From positions 2,170,001 to 2,234,000 of the forward strand of contig CAWCHQ010000001.1 in NCBI GenBank assembly GCA_963795415.1: 64,000 bases of DNA, read 5' to 3'. A model generated the notes under the pieces. It was not told the origin of the DNA, made no database searches, and saw only the letters and a list, made by a program, of their open reading frames with translations. Below are positions 45,993 to 54,910 of this stretch, piece by piece. The translations under genes were made by a program, and so were the position numbers. This DNA is from CAVSUZ01 sp963795415 (lineage in GTDB: Bacteria; Pseudomonadota; Alphaproteobacteria; Acetobacterales; Acetobacteraceae). Numbering within the stretch: the stretch's first letter is position 1; every line of letters starts with the position of its first letter.

Positions 45993-47615
45993 CTACACCG
46001 GCCACCCCCGGCTGATCGCCCGTCCCAACGCCGCGACCGCGAAAACAAAAACCAGGCACAGCACCGACGCCGCTGCCGCGGCAGAAATGTCGCCACCCTC
46101 ATTCAGCCCGAAGATCAGAACCCCCACTGTCTGGTTGCCCGGCGACCACAGCAGGGCCGAAACCGTAAGCTCGCCGAACGCCGTCAGCAGGACCAGCGCA
46201 GCCCCCGAAGCGGCCGCCGGGCCGAGCAACGGAACCGCGACGCGCCGCATCCTGCGGAAGAACCTCACCCCCTGAGCCCGTGCCGCCTCGTCCAGCCCTG
46301 GGTCCAGGCGCGCCAGCGCGGCTTCCACCGGCCCAAGCCCGAGCGGCAGGAAGCGCGGAATATAGGCCAACAGGATGATCCAGGGCGTGCCATACAGCGA
46401 TCCGATCCCCGGAACGGGCGCGAGATAGAGCAGGATCATGCCGATCGCGAGAACGGTGCCGGGAAGGGCGAAGGGAGCCTGGATCAGCGGCCCCAACCCT
46501 GACATCGCCCGCCGGATCGAAGCAGAGCCGCCCCAGCTCCCGAGCACCGCGATGGGCATGGCGAGAACCGCCGCGGCCAAAGCAGACGCCCCCGCCAGCC
46601 ACGCCGAAGTCAGGAAGGCCCGCCCCGTCTCCGCCGTGCCGAGTACCGTTGCATAATGCGCCAGCGTGAACGTGCCGGGCCGCAGCGGAACGCCGTATGC
46701 GGTTGTAACGGAAATGGCCAGCAGCGATCCCAGCGGGACGACCACGGCGACGGCTGCCACTGCCGCAAGTATCCCCACGGCGGGCAGCTTCCAGGTCCCG
46801 AGCGCCACCGGCCCCGCGACAAGTCCGATCCCGGACGTTTTTGTATCCGTCCGCCTCGCCCAGCTCGCTATTAGCACCGCCGTCGCCGCCGACAGTGCCA
46901 TCAGCGGCAAAGACAGAGCTGCGGCATCCGGCAAGGCGCTCGTACCGATTCCCGAGAGGCGCTGATAAATCAGCACTGCGAGTGTCGGGTAGCGCGCCGG
47001 TATTCCGATCATCGCCGGCACGCCGAAACTCCCCAGGCACGAGACGGTCGCCAACCCAAAACCGGCCGTCAGCCCGGGGCGTGAAAGCGGCAGAAGGATG
47101 CGGGTCAGTAACCGGAAACGGGAAGCCGCCTCGGCACGCGCCACCTCCACCAGCTCGGCCGGAATGCCGGCCATGGCCGCTCGAGCCGCCACGAATCCTA
47201 TCGGCATGTGCTCGATGCCCAACAGCAGGATGATCCCGCCGGGAGAATACAGCGCCTGCATACCCGGCACGGTCTGCATCCACGCAAGCGCGATGATCTG
47301 CCCCGGGATCAGCAGGGGCAGCAGCGCTGCGCCGGAAAGAAGCCGCCGCGCCGGAACATCCGTTAGCACCACCGCCGCCGCAAATGGGGCGCCCAGCAGG
47401 ACCGCAAGGGCACCTCCGCCCAGGCTGGTGATCAGAGATCGCGCAAGCGCCCGCATTGCTGCAGGCGAGGCGATCGCCGCCAGCCCGGTAACCGCCTCTG
47501 CGGCAACCCGCACCAGCGGCACAGCCGAAAGAAGAACAACCAAAAACACGAGAGCGGCAGCACTCCAGCGCTCTGCATCGGTGCGTCGTCGGGCTGCGCC
47601 GTAAATTGTTGCCAT
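45993..47615 (-). CDS. ABC transporter permease with two fused BPD domains (FbpB/ThiP-like)
   Basis: 540 residues with about twelve spans and two EAA loops: VARAEAASRFRLLTRILLPLSRPG in the first half and EAARAQGVRFFRRMRRVAVPLLGPA in the second, so both membrane halves of the importer are in one chain, as in ferric-iron and thiamine transporters. It should work with the binding protein upstream. No ATP-binding subunit is encoded nearby in this window. Confidence 0.9.
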   Translation of the reverse strand: MATIYGAARRRTDAERWSAAALVFLVVLLSAVPLVRVAAEAVTGLAAIASPAAMRALARSLITSLGGGALAVLLGAPFAAAVVLTDVPARRLLSGAALLPLLIPGQIIALAWMQTVPGMQALYSPGGIILLLGIEHMPIGFVAARAAMAGIPAELVEVARAEAASRFRLLTRILLPLSRPGLTAGFGLATVSCLGSFGVPAMIGIPARYPTLAVLIYQRLSGIGTSALPDAAALSLPLMALSAATAVLIASWARRTDTKTSGIGLVAGPVALGTWKLPAVGILAAVAAVAVVVPLGSLLAISVTTAYGVPLRPGTFTLAHYATVLGTAETGRAFLTSAWLAGASALAAAVLAMPIAVLGSWGGSASIRRAMSGLGPLIQAPFALPGTVLAIGMILLYLAPVPGIGSLYGTPWIILLAYIPRFLPLGLGPVEAALARLDPGLDEAARAQGVRFFRRMRRVAVPLLGPAAASGAALVLLTAFGELTVSALLWSPGNQTVGVLIFGLNEGGDISAAAAASVLCLVFVFAVAALGRAISRGWPV

Positions 47616-47645
47616 TGCGCGGTTGGAACGGGCCGAAGCAATCCC
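47611..47645. repeat. REP-like palindrome, family 2
   Basis: GCCATTGCGCGGTTGGAACG then GGCCGAAGCAATCC, overlapping the first codons of the permease gene. It occupies the gap between the binding-protein and permease genes, the same type of position as the copy at 17696. Confidence 0.65.
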
Positions 47646-47833
47646 CTGCGGTCGAAGAAAAGGCTGAATCGAACTAAACAGTTTGATGCGGATCGATCAA
47701 CACCCGATTTTATCGTCCTTCGCACACGGGGCCACTGACGCAAGCACAAGGCCGGGTCATTATCTCTCTCAGGCATCCAACCGCGCTGCTCTGCGCTACA
47801 ACCACTAACTTATGCTATCTCAATTCGCCACTA

Positions 47834-48790
47834 TCAACCCCCAAACGCGTCGATAAACTCCTGCTTTATCTTCCCCTGCTCCTTCACCAACCGCGAAATA
47901 TCCGGCGTCATCAATTTGATCGTATCACGCGCCGGAAATCCGGGCGGCGCCGGCACATCCGCCCGCACCGGTAAATAACCCTGCGATGCCTCAAATCTCT
48001 GCCCCTGGTCTGAAATTAGAAACGAAACGAATGCCTTTGCCGCCGGAACATCGTGTGCCGTCTTCAGAATCGCCACCGGCTCGGTGATGACCGTCACCCC
48101 CTCCCTGGGATAGACGAAATCAACCGGCGAACCGTTCTTCTTCGCGTTCAGCGCCATGAAATCAACGATGATCCCGTACTGCCGCTGACCTCCGGCGACC
48201 TGCGCCAAGACCTGGCCGTTGCCAGCCACCGCAACCGCCCCGTTCTTCGACAATCCATCCATATAGGCGGTCCCCATGGTGCCCGCGAAAATCATCGCCG
48301 CGCCGCTATATAACGGGCTGGGCAAAACCGTCTGATCATGCGCCGCCTTGCCGAGCAGGTCGTTCCACGAGTCCAGTTTCGCCGCGCCGGCATGGAACAT
48401 GATTTCGGTGGCGATGAGCTTCGTCCCGAAATACATCCGGTCCGGGTCATACGCGGCCTGCGGCAATCCGCTCACATCCGCATCCGGGTCCGCCATCAGC
48501 CGGTTCTGCTCCTTCAGCGCTGCCATCGACATGGCATCGGCGATCAGCAGCACGTCCGGCTTGGGAGAGCCGGCGGCAAATTCCGCCTGCAGTCGGGCCA
48601 TCAACTCCGTCGTGCCGTCGCGAATGAAACGGACATCGATGCTCGGCTGAACCTTGCGAAAGGCCGCAACCAGCAGCTCGGCATCCCGCGGCGGTTCCGA
48701 CGTATACAACACAAGCTTCTCAGCCGGTTGCGCCCGCGCGCCGGAAGCCAGCAGAACCAGGCCCGCCAGAACCAGGAACGCGGACCGCAT
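47834..48790 (-). CDS. ABC transporter substrate-binding protein, FbpA/iron-type
   Basis: 318 residues with a Sec signal (MRSAFLVLAGLVLLASGARA). KLVLYTSEPPRDAELLVAAFRKVQPSIDVRFIRDGTTELMARL is the family opening, and RMYFGTKLIATEIMFHAG, FAGTMGTAYMDGLSKNGAVAV and ITEPVAILKTAHDVPAAKAFVSFLISDQGQ follow ferric/2-aminoethylphosphonate-type binding proteins. The ligand cannot be assigned; the neighbouring Mop protein makes an oxyanion worth considering, although the fold suggests iron or phosphonate. Confidence 0.88.
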   Translation of the reverse strand: MRSAFLVLAGLVLLASGARAQPAEKLVLYTSEPPRDAELLVAAFRKVQPSIDVRFIRDGTTELMARLQAEFAAGSPKPDVLLIADAMSMAALKEQNRLMADPDADVSGLPQAAYDPDRMYFGTKLIATEIMFHAGAAKLDSWNDLLGKAAHDQTVLPSPLYSGAAMIFAGTMGTAYMDGLSKNGAVAVAGNGQVLAQVAGGQRQYGIIVDFMALNAKKNGSPVDFVYPREGVTVITEPVAILKTAHDVPAAKAFVSFLISDQGQRFEASQGYLPVRADVPAPPGFPARDTIKLMTPDISRLVKEQGKIKQEFIDAFGG

Positions 48791-48793
48791 CGG

Positions 48794-50209
48794 CTAATGC
48801 CGCGCTTCCGGTAGCGGCCGCGTCATCTCCTCGGGCCGGACCCAATGTTCGAATTGCTCCGCGCTCAAATGCCCGCTCCGCAGGGCCGCCTCCTTCAGGC
48901 TCAACCCCTGCCGGTGTGCCGCCAGTGCGATCTCCGCCGCCTTCTCGTATCCGATATGCGGATTGAGCGCGGTCACCAGCATCAGATTGGCCTCAAGATG
49001 TTCCTTGATCCGCTCCTCATCCGGCTCGATGCCACGCGCGCAATGCTCATCGAACGAAAGACACGCATCCGCCAGCAACCCGGCACTCTCCAGCACATTA
49101 TGCAGCATCACCGGCTTGAATACATTCAACTGAAAATTCCCCTGACTCCCAGCAAAGGCGACTGCGGCATCGTTCCCGAACACCTGCACCACCACCATCG
49201 TCATCGCTTCGCACTGCGTCGGATTGATCTTCCCGGGCATGATCGACGACCCCGGCTCGTTTTCCGGAATCCGCAGCTCGCCGATCCCCGTCCGCGGCCC
49301 ACTTGCGTACCACCGCACGTCATTCGCTACTTTCATCAGCGCGCCCGCAAGCGTCCTCATTGCCGCCGAGGCGTTCACCATGTCCTCATGCCCCGAAAGC
49401 GCGGCGAATTTGTTCGCTGCGGACACGAACGGCTTGCCGGTTTGCTCCGCAATCTTCTCCGCCGCCAGCTCCCCGAACCGCGCGTGCGCATTCAGCCCGG
49501 TGCCTACCGCCGTGCCGCCGATCGCCAACTCGTACAGCCCCGGCAAAGCCCGCCGCACTGACGCCATGCCGTCGTCAATCTGTGCCACCCAGCCCGAGAT
49601 CACCTGCCCCAGCGTGACCGGCGTCGCGTCCTGCAAATGCGTCCGCCCCACCATCACCACGTTTGCATAGGCCGCCTCTTTCGCCTTCAGCGTGTCTCGC
49701 AACCGGCCAACGGCCGGAAGCAGCCGGTCCTGCATCTGCTCCACCGCCGCAATGTGCATCGCCGTGGGAAAGGTGTCGTTCGACGACTGGCTCATATTAA
49801 CGTCGTCATTCGGATGGATCGGCTTCTTCGATCCGACTGTGCCGCCCGCCAGTTGAATCGCCCGGTTCGCAATCACCTCGTTGGCGTTCATGTTGCTCTG
49901 CGTTCCCGACCCGGTCTGCCACACAACCAGCGGGAACTCGGCATCCAGCTTGCCCGAGATCACCTCATCCGCCGCGCGCACGATCAGCTCCGCCTTAGCG
50001 CGCGGCAGCACGCCCAGCTCCGCGTTCGCCTGGGCCGCACACTTCTTCAATATGCCCAGCGCCCGGATCACCGGCCGGTCCAGCACGAATCGGTCCATCC
50101 CGATCCTGAAATTCTCCCGCGACCGCTGCGTCTGCGCGCCCCACAGCCGGTGCGCCGGCACCTTCACCGGCCCCAGCGCGTCCTTCTCGATCCGGAAGTC
50201 CTCAGCCAT
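48794..50209 (-). CDS. fumC: Fumarate hydratase class II
   Basis: A 471-residue oxygen-stable fumarase of the TCA cycle. GSGTQSNMNANEVIANRA, HPNDDVNMSQSSNDTFPTAMHIAA, VGRTHLQDATPVTLGQ and the signature GSSIMPGKINPTQCEAM (catalytic Ser in the SS loop) are intact. The ending LRSGHLSAEQFEHWVRPEEMTRP is normal. Its ATG lies next to the toxin gene end, same strand. Confidence 0.97.
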   Translation of the reverse strand: MAEDFRIEKDALGPVKVPAHRLWGAQTQRSRENFRIGMDRFVLDRPVIRALGILKKCAAQANAELGVLPRAKAELIVRAADEVISGKLDAEFPLVVWQTGSGTQSNMNANEVIANRAIQLAGGTVGSKKPIHPNDDVNMSQSSNDTFPTAMHIAAVEQMQDRLLPAVGRLRDTLKAKEAAYANVVMVGRTHLQDATPVTLGQVISGWVAQIDDGMASVRRALPGLYELAIGGTAVGTGLNAHARFGELAAEKIAEQTGKPFVSAANKFAALSGHEDMVNASAAMRTLAGALMKVANDVRWYASGPRTGIGELRIPENEPGSSIMPGKINPTQCEAMTMVVVQVFGNDAAVAFAGSQGNFQLNVFKPVMLHNVLESAGLLADACLSFDEHCARGIEPDEERIKEHLEANLMLVTALNPHIGYEKAAEIALAAHRQGLSLKEAALRSGHLSAEQFEHWVRPEEMTRPLPEARH

Positions 50210-50210
50210 G

Positions 50211-50639
50211 TCAGCACTCCGTCCGCCACGGGTTCAAAATCCGCACCTCTGAAAGGTCAAAATCGCGCGTGTTGCGCGTCACGAGCGTCAGGCCATGAAC
50301 CGCGGCGGTGGCGGCGATGAACCCGTCCATCGCGCTGATCGCGTGTCCCCGCGCCTCGCGCTCCGCTGCAATCTCTCCCCATGCATCCGCGATTGCCTGA
50401 TCAATCGGCAGAATACGTCCCTCGAACCGAACCGTCACATCGTGCCGCAGCCACTCGTCCAGCCGTCGGCGCCTGGCGCTTTCGGTCATGCATGCAATCC
50501 CCCGGCGAAGCTCCGCGATCGTCACCACGCTGAGGAAAACGCGGTCCTCATCCGCCTCCGAAACCCACGCCCACACACCGGGATCAGGAGAGGGCTTGGC
50601 CCATTCGGATACCACGTTGGTATCGAGCAGGAAGCTCAC
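50211..50639 (-). CDS. VapC/FitB-type PIN-domain toxin
   Basis: 142 residues starting at a GTG that overlaps the antitoxin stop (GTGA). MSFLLDTNVVSEWAKPSPDPGVWAWV, SVVTIAELRRGIACM and SAMDGFIAATAAVHGLTLVTRNTRDF contain the PIN acidic residues Asp6, the Glu of IAEL, and the Asp of AMDG and TRDF. A site-specific RNase toxin neutralised by the co-encoded Phd-like protein. This sub-type (FitB-like) differs from the toxin at 10018. Confidence 0.93.
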   Translation of the reverse strand: MSFLLDTNVVSEWAKPSPDPGVWAWVSEADEDRVFLSVVTIAELRRGIACMTESARRRRLDEWLRHDVTVRFEGRILPIDQAIADAWGEIAAEREARGHAISAMDGFIAATAAVHGLTLVTRNTRDFDLSEVRILNPWRTEC

Positions 50640-50890
50640 AGATCGAGAGGTCGGGGGCTGTCCTTGACCCGCTCAAGATCGATCTCGGCGCCACCCAGCG
50701 GGGAGGCATCCAGGAAATCCGCCAGCGTACCGACCCGTCTCGTCTTGCGATCCCATTCGGTCGCCGAGACGACGACGACCGCAGGACGGCCATTCCGGGT
50801 GATCGACTGCGGCCCCTCCGACAATGCGCGATCAATCAACTGGCTCAGCTTGGCCTTCGCCGCGGCCACAGTCCAGTTTTCCGCAGGCAT
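50636..50890 (-). CDS. Phd/YefM-family antitoxin
   Basis: About 84 residues from the ATG at 50890: ENWTVAAAKAKLSQLIDRALSEGPQSITRNGRPAVVVVSATEWD is the Phd/YefM DNA-binding fold, followed by LADFLDASPLGGAEIDLERV, the toxin-binding tail. The frame opens 17 codons earlier, but that part overlaps the operator-like repeats, so the shorter start is preferred. Confidence 0.93.
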   Translation of the reverse strand: MPAENWTVAAAKAKLSQLIDRALSEGPQSITRNGRPAVVVVSATEWDRKTRRVGTLADFLDASPLGGAEIDLERVKDSPRPLDL

Positions 50891-50917
50891 GGGCACCTCA
50901 TCACAGGGTCTTTGTTG

Positions 50918-50939
50918 GACTATGATAGACATGATAGTC
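50918..50939 (-). promoter_or_regulatory. Candidate operator of the second toxin-antitoxin operon
   Basis: GACTATGATAGACATGATAG followed by TC: inverted arms GACTAT/ATAGTC enclose two direct copies of ATGATAG (50922 and 50931), about 30 bases before the antitoxin ATG. Likely bound by the Phd-type protein. Confidence 0.55.
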
Positions 50940-50940
50940 A

Positions 50941-51456
50941 TTTGCCGCTACCGCCGCAAGGATGCCCGTGCCTCTCCCCCGTATCGCCCCAGCCGAGGCC
51001 GGCCGTGGCCCCGTTCGCCTGGCCGAAGCCGACCGGAGATTGTGCCAGTTCACCGACTATGGGGTAATCACTGATCCGGTGGGCCGCAGGAAGCTGCGCC
51101 TTTGGAGGCCATCGGGTCAGCGGGCGGCTGCGGCGGCTGTGTACCTCTTCACGAGGCGGGCTGCCCGGATTCGGCCGGAGCTTACGCCCGTGGGCTGAGG
51201 CTGAGGAGACGGAGTTTCGGCGTGATCGGCGGCTGACGCCGGCGCTGCGCTGATGGTGGGTGCCAAAGGTGCCCTGCGCGGTCTGCTCTCGGTTTTGCGT
51301 GGAGTGGGGGTGTTCTGACACCCAGGATCGTGGCTGACGAGCAACAGCTCCCCTGCATTTAGGGTTCCATCTGCCGTCGCCATCCCATATATAGTTTGAC
51401 GGCTTGGCTGACCGGCCTCGAAATGACGGCTCGGGACGAACCCAAGGGAGTCAGGA
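50941..51456. other. Intergenic gap before nrdA
   Basis: About 515 bases. Short frames on both strands lack family features. GGGTGT-TCTG-ACACCC at 51308-51323 is a perfect small palindrome and CCATATATAGTTTGACGG at about 51384-51401 is AT-rich and promoter-like, about 60 bases before nrdA. I cannot confirm an NrdR box. Confidence 0.45.
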
Positions 51457-53298
51457 ATGCTTGATGCAGTGCAGCTGCGCGGCCACTACCAAGTTCACGT
51501 TGACCGGTCGCGCGATGCTCTGCTGACCGATTTTGGCCGTGCGACTCTCTCCGACCGCTATCTGATGCCGGGCGAGGGCTTCCAGGATCTGTTCGCCCGC
51601 GTGGCCTCCTACTACGGGGACGACCAGGCGCACGCCCAGCGAATCTACGATTACATGAGCAGGTTCTGGTTCATGCCGGCGACTTCGGTGCTGTCGAACG
51701 GCGGGACGGCGCGGGGCCTGCCGATCTCTTGCTTCCTGAACGAGGCCTCCGACAGCCTGGAGGGCATTCTCGGCCTTTGGAATGAGAATGTCTGGTTGGC
51801 TGCCAAGGGCGGCGGGATCGGAAGCTACTGGGGCAACCTACGGTCCATCGGGGAGCGGGTAGGCGCGGTAGGCAAGACGTCCGGCGTGATCCCGTTCATC
51901 CGGGTGATGGACAGCCTGACCCTGGCAATCTCCCAGGGCTCGCTGCGTCGAGGCTCAGCCGCGGTGTATTTGCCGGTCTCGCATCCGGAGATCGAGGAGT
52001 TCATCGAAATGCGGCGCCCCACCGGGGGCGATCCGAACCGCAAGGCGCTCAATCTGCATCATGGCATCCTGGTGCCAGACGCGTTCATGCGGGCCGTCGA
52101 AGCCGATGAGCCCTGGCCACTGACCTCGCCCAAGGATGGTTCGGTGGTGCGGACGATCTCGGCGCGCAACCTTTGGATTCGCATACTGACGGCACGGATC
52201 GAGACAGGCGAGCCTTACCTGGTGTTCTCCGATCACGTGAATCGTGCCCGGCCTGAGCATCAAAAGCTGGCGGGGCTGGAGGTGAAGACCTCCAATTTGT
52301 GCAGCGAGATCACCTTGCCGACAGGGCGCGACCAGCACGGGCAGGAGCGGACGGCGGTCTGCTGCCTCGCGTCGGTGAACCTCGAGAGCTGGTTCGAATG
52401 GCAGGACCATCCGACCTTCATTGAGGACCTGATGCGCTTCCTGGACAATGTTCTGCAGGATTTCATCGACCGGGCACCCCCGGGGATGGAGCGGGCAAAG
52501 TATTCGGCGATACGGGAGCGGTCGGTGGGGCTGGGAGTAATGGGGTTCCACTCCTTCCTGCAGTCGCAGAACGTGCCGTTCGAGAGCGTGATTGCGAAGG
52601 TCTGGAACAAACGGATGTTCAGGCACATCCGCGCGCAGGCCGATGCCGCCTCTCAGATGTTGGCTGAGGAACGCGGGGCCTGCCTGGATGCGGCCGAGTA
52701 CGGCATTATGGAGCGCTTCAGTAATAAGCTTTCCGTGGCGCCGACGGCGAGCATTTCGATCATCGCCGGAAATGCGAGTCCGGGGATCGAGCCGATTGCC
52801 GCGAACGTATTTCTGCAAAAGACGCTGTCCGGCAGTTTTGCCGTGCGGAACCGGCACTTGCATAGATTGCTGGAGGAGAAGGGGCAGGACCGGGAGGAGG
52901 TCTGGTCTTCCATCACGACGAGTAACGGGAGCGTGCAGCACCTGGCGTTCCTGACGGAGCAGGAGAAGGCGGTTTTCAAGACGGCGTTCGAGCTGGATCA
53001 GCGATGGGTGGTCGAACATGCTGCCGACCGGGCCGGGTTCATCTGCCAAAGCCAGTCGGTGAATTTGTTCCTGCCTGCCAACGTGCACAAGCGCGACCTG
53101 CACCAGATCCACATGATGGCGTGGAAGCGCGGGGTGAAGTCGCTATACTACTGCCGATCACTATCGATCCAGCGGGCGGATGCCGTGAGCGAGCAGCCGG
53201 TACGGCCGGCGGAGACAGCTCCGGTTATTACGGAGTTACCGCTGGCAGCAGCCGGCGCGCGGCGGGTTGATTACGAGGAATGCCTGGCCTGTCAATAG
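51457..53298 (+). CDS. nrdA: Class I ribonucleoside-diphosphate reductase alpha subunit, short form without ATP-cone
   Basis: 613 residues. It makes deoxyribonucleotides with a radical-generating beta subunit. Key cysteines are in place: LPISCFLNEASDSLEG and VCCLASVNLESW (redox pair), SNLCSEITLP (thiyl radical Cys) and the C-terminal relay CLACQ. PTASISIIAGNASPGIEPIAAN and KSLYYCRS are catalytic-barrel landmarks, the latter with the radical-transfer Tyr pair. The chain starts directly near the alpha-helical domain, so the usual N-terminal ATP-cone is absent. No beta-subunit gene lies on either side in this window. Confidence 0.93.
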   Translation: MLDAVQLRGHYQVHVDRSRDALLTDFGRATLSDRYLMPGEGFQDLFARVASYYGDDQAHAQRIYDYMSRFWFMPATSVLSNGGTARGLPISCFLNEASDSLEGILGLWNENVWLAAKGGGIGSYWGNLRSIGERVGAVGKTSGVIPFIRVMDSLTLAISQGSLRRGSAAVYLPVSHPEIEEFIEMRRPTGGDPNRKALNLHHGILVPDAFMRAVEADEPWPLTSPKDGSVVRTISARNLWIRILTARIETGEPYLVFSDHVNRARPEHQKLAGLEVKTSNLCSEITLPTGRDQHGQERTAVCCLASVNLESWFEWQDHPTFIEDLMRFLDNVLQDFIDRAPPGMERAKYSAIRERSVGLGVMGFHSFLQSQNVPFESVIAKVWNKRMFRHIRAQADAASQMLAEERGACLDAAEYGIMERFSNKLSVAPTASISIIAGNASPGIEPIAANVFLQKTLSGSFAVRNRHLHRLLEEKGQDREEVWSSITTSNGSVQHLAFLTEQEKAVFKTAFELDQRWVVEHAADRAGFICQSQSVNLFLPANVHKRDLHQIHMMAWKRGVKSLYYCRSLSIQRADAVSEQPVRPAETAPVITELPLAAAGARRVDYEECLACQ

Positions 53299-53334
53299 TG
53301 GTTCGCCGGTCGCTATGATGGGGGCGACGTGAAA

Positions 53335-53967
53335 CTAACTTCGGCGCTCCCAGTCGTTCACCTCGATGCGTGGCATCTCGAATCGGTCGGTGGTCCGCGC
53401 ATACCAGCCGCGCCCGTGCATCCGCCCGATCAGCTCCAGCTTCGGCGTATCAACGTAGCAGCGCTCCTTGTCGAGCACGCAATCGTCCTTGATATGCACC
53501 GCCACGGCGCGACCCAGGATCACCGCACGATCAATTCCCACGTCAACTATCACCAGACGCTCGCATTCAAATGAAACTGGTGCCTCGGCAATCCGTGGCG
53601 GTCTCACCTTCGCGGAAGGTGCGATCGTAAGCCCGGCCTCGGCCAGCTCGTTGACATCTTTGCCGAAATCGATGGCGGTGATGTTCATGCGGTCGGCCAG
53701 CGGATCACTGACCAGATTCACCACGAACTGCCCGGTGCGCCTGATGTTTCCACCGGTGTCCTTTGCATCGCCCGGGGCCCGGCCGCCGATCCCGATTGCC
53801 AGTACCGGCGGGTTGCCTGACACTGCGTTAAAGAACGAAAACGGCGCCGCGTTCAGCGTGCCATCGACATCCTGCGTGGTAACCCAGGCAATCGGCCGTG
53901 GCACCACGGTCGAGACAAGCAGCTTATAGACATTGTCCTGGCTCATCCCGGCGAAATCAAACAGCAT
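53335..53967 (-). CDS. Flavin reductase-like domain protein
   Basis: About 210 residues from the ATG at 53967 (MLFDFAGMSQDNVYKLLVST). VPRPIAWVTTQDVDGTLNAAPFSFFNAVSGNPPVLAIGIG is the split-barrel FMN-binding opening, and RRTGQFVVNLVSDPLADRMNITA the second block of the DIM6/NTAB family. It probably reduces free FMN or a small substrate with NAD(P)H. No partner monooxygenase is adjacent. Convergent with nrdA. Confidence 0.9.
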   Translation of the reverse strand: MLFDFAGMSQDNVYKLLVSTVVPRPIAWVTTQDVDGTLNAAPFSFFNAVSGNPPVLAIGIGGRAPGDAKDTGGNIRRTGQFVVNLVSDPLADRMNITAIDFGKDVNELAEAGLTIAPSAKVRPPRIAEAPVSFECERLVIVDVGIDRAVILGRAVAVHIKDDCVLDKERCYVDTPKLELIGRMHGRGWYARTTDRFEMPRIEVNDWERRS

Positions 53968-54149
53968 GAACAGCTTCCCGCGCGATTGCGGGCGCAAGCT
54001 GGCGCGTGCCCGCGCCGCTGTCCAGCGGTGGGCGGTTCAGCCCCCGTTGACCTCACCCGTGCAAGCTCGCTGGCGGCATCTTTCGGCGCTTTTTTGATTT
54101 TTGCGCGCGTTTCTGCGCCGAAACCGAGCGCCCTGAGCGCGGCTCAACG

Positions 54150-54773
54150 TTAGCAGCTGCCGTAGGCCCGCAGGAATGTTTCCACCGCGGCGGTAACCGT
54201 CGCTTCGATTTCCGCCTGATCGGGCGGGGGCGGGACGCCGAGCGCCGCTCTTGTCCAGGCGCCGCATTTCAGCATGCCGACGAACTGGTCCGCCGCCCGC
54301 GCGGGGTCGTCCAATTTCAGATGGCCGGCCTGGGCCTGTTGTGCGAGCCAGTCGGCGAACACACGGCAAAAGGTCTTGGGACCGCCCTCGTAAAAGGCAC
54401 GGCCAAGCTCGGGAAACCGAACACTCTCCGCCATTACCACCCGATGAATGGCGAGCGCCCGGTCCTCCAGAAGAAAGCGCAGCACCTGCGACGCCAACCG
54501 AATGAGTGCCGAGCGGATGTCGGGCTCGTCGGGCAGAAACTCCTGGACGGCCATATTCGTCTGGCAGGCTTCCCGGATGATGGTGGCGAAGAGCTGATCC
54601 TTGGAGCCGAAATGCGCGTAGAGCGTCGCCTTGGACACGCCAGCCGCGCGGGCGATCGCATCCATGCTGATGGCGCCGTAGCCATGGGCGATGAACAGGT
54701 TGGTCGCCGCATCCACAATGAGCTGGTGCTTGGGCGTATCGGGCTCGGTGGGCCGAACCAGTGTGACACTCAT
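54150..54773 (-). CDS. TetR/AcrR family regulator, probable repressor of emrAB
   Basis: 207 residues from the ATG at 54773. IVDAATNLFIAHGYGAISMDAIARAAGVSKATLYAHFGSKDQLFATII is the TetR DNA-binding helix-turn-helix; the rest is a helical ligand domain of AefR-like type (FCRVFADWLAQQAQAGHL). It diverges from emrAB, and the shared 137-base region holds two symmetrical operator-like palindromes. The longer open frame would read through those sites and is rejected. Confidence 0.93.
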   Translation of the reverse strand: MSVTLVRPTEPDTPKHQLIVDAATNLFIAHGYGAISMDAIARAAGVSKATLYAHFGSKDQLFATIIREACQTNMAVQEFLPDEPDIRSALIRLASQVLRFLLEDRALAIHRVVMAESVRFPELGRAFYEGGPKTFCRVFADWLAQQAQAGHLKLDDPARAADQFVGMLKCGAWTRAALGVPPPPDQAEIEATVTAAVETFLRAYGSC

Positions 54774-54819
54774 GGGCACAGAATTTGCAGAATCGAGCCC
54801 AGGGTTCAAGGGGAAAATT

Positions 54820-54900
54820 GAACTGGACGGTTCAGTTCTGCCTTGACCTCCCGACATATCGCGCGATATGCTGCGGCCTGTAAACTGAACAGTCCAGTTC
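54820..54900. promoter_or_regulatory. Divergent promoter region with paired TetR operators
   Basis: Two near-identical palindromes in opposite orientation: GAACTGGACGGTTCAGTTC (54820-54838) and AAACTGAACAGTCCAGTTC (54882-54900). Between them lie TTGACC (54843-54848) and TATGCT (54867-54872), spaced 18 bases, a plausible emrAB promoter, and a perfect 16-base palindrome CATATCGCGCGATATG (54855-54870). The second operator abuts AGGAGG of emrA. Bound repressor would block both genes. Confidence 0.78.
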
Positions 54901-54910
54901 AGGAGGGCCG

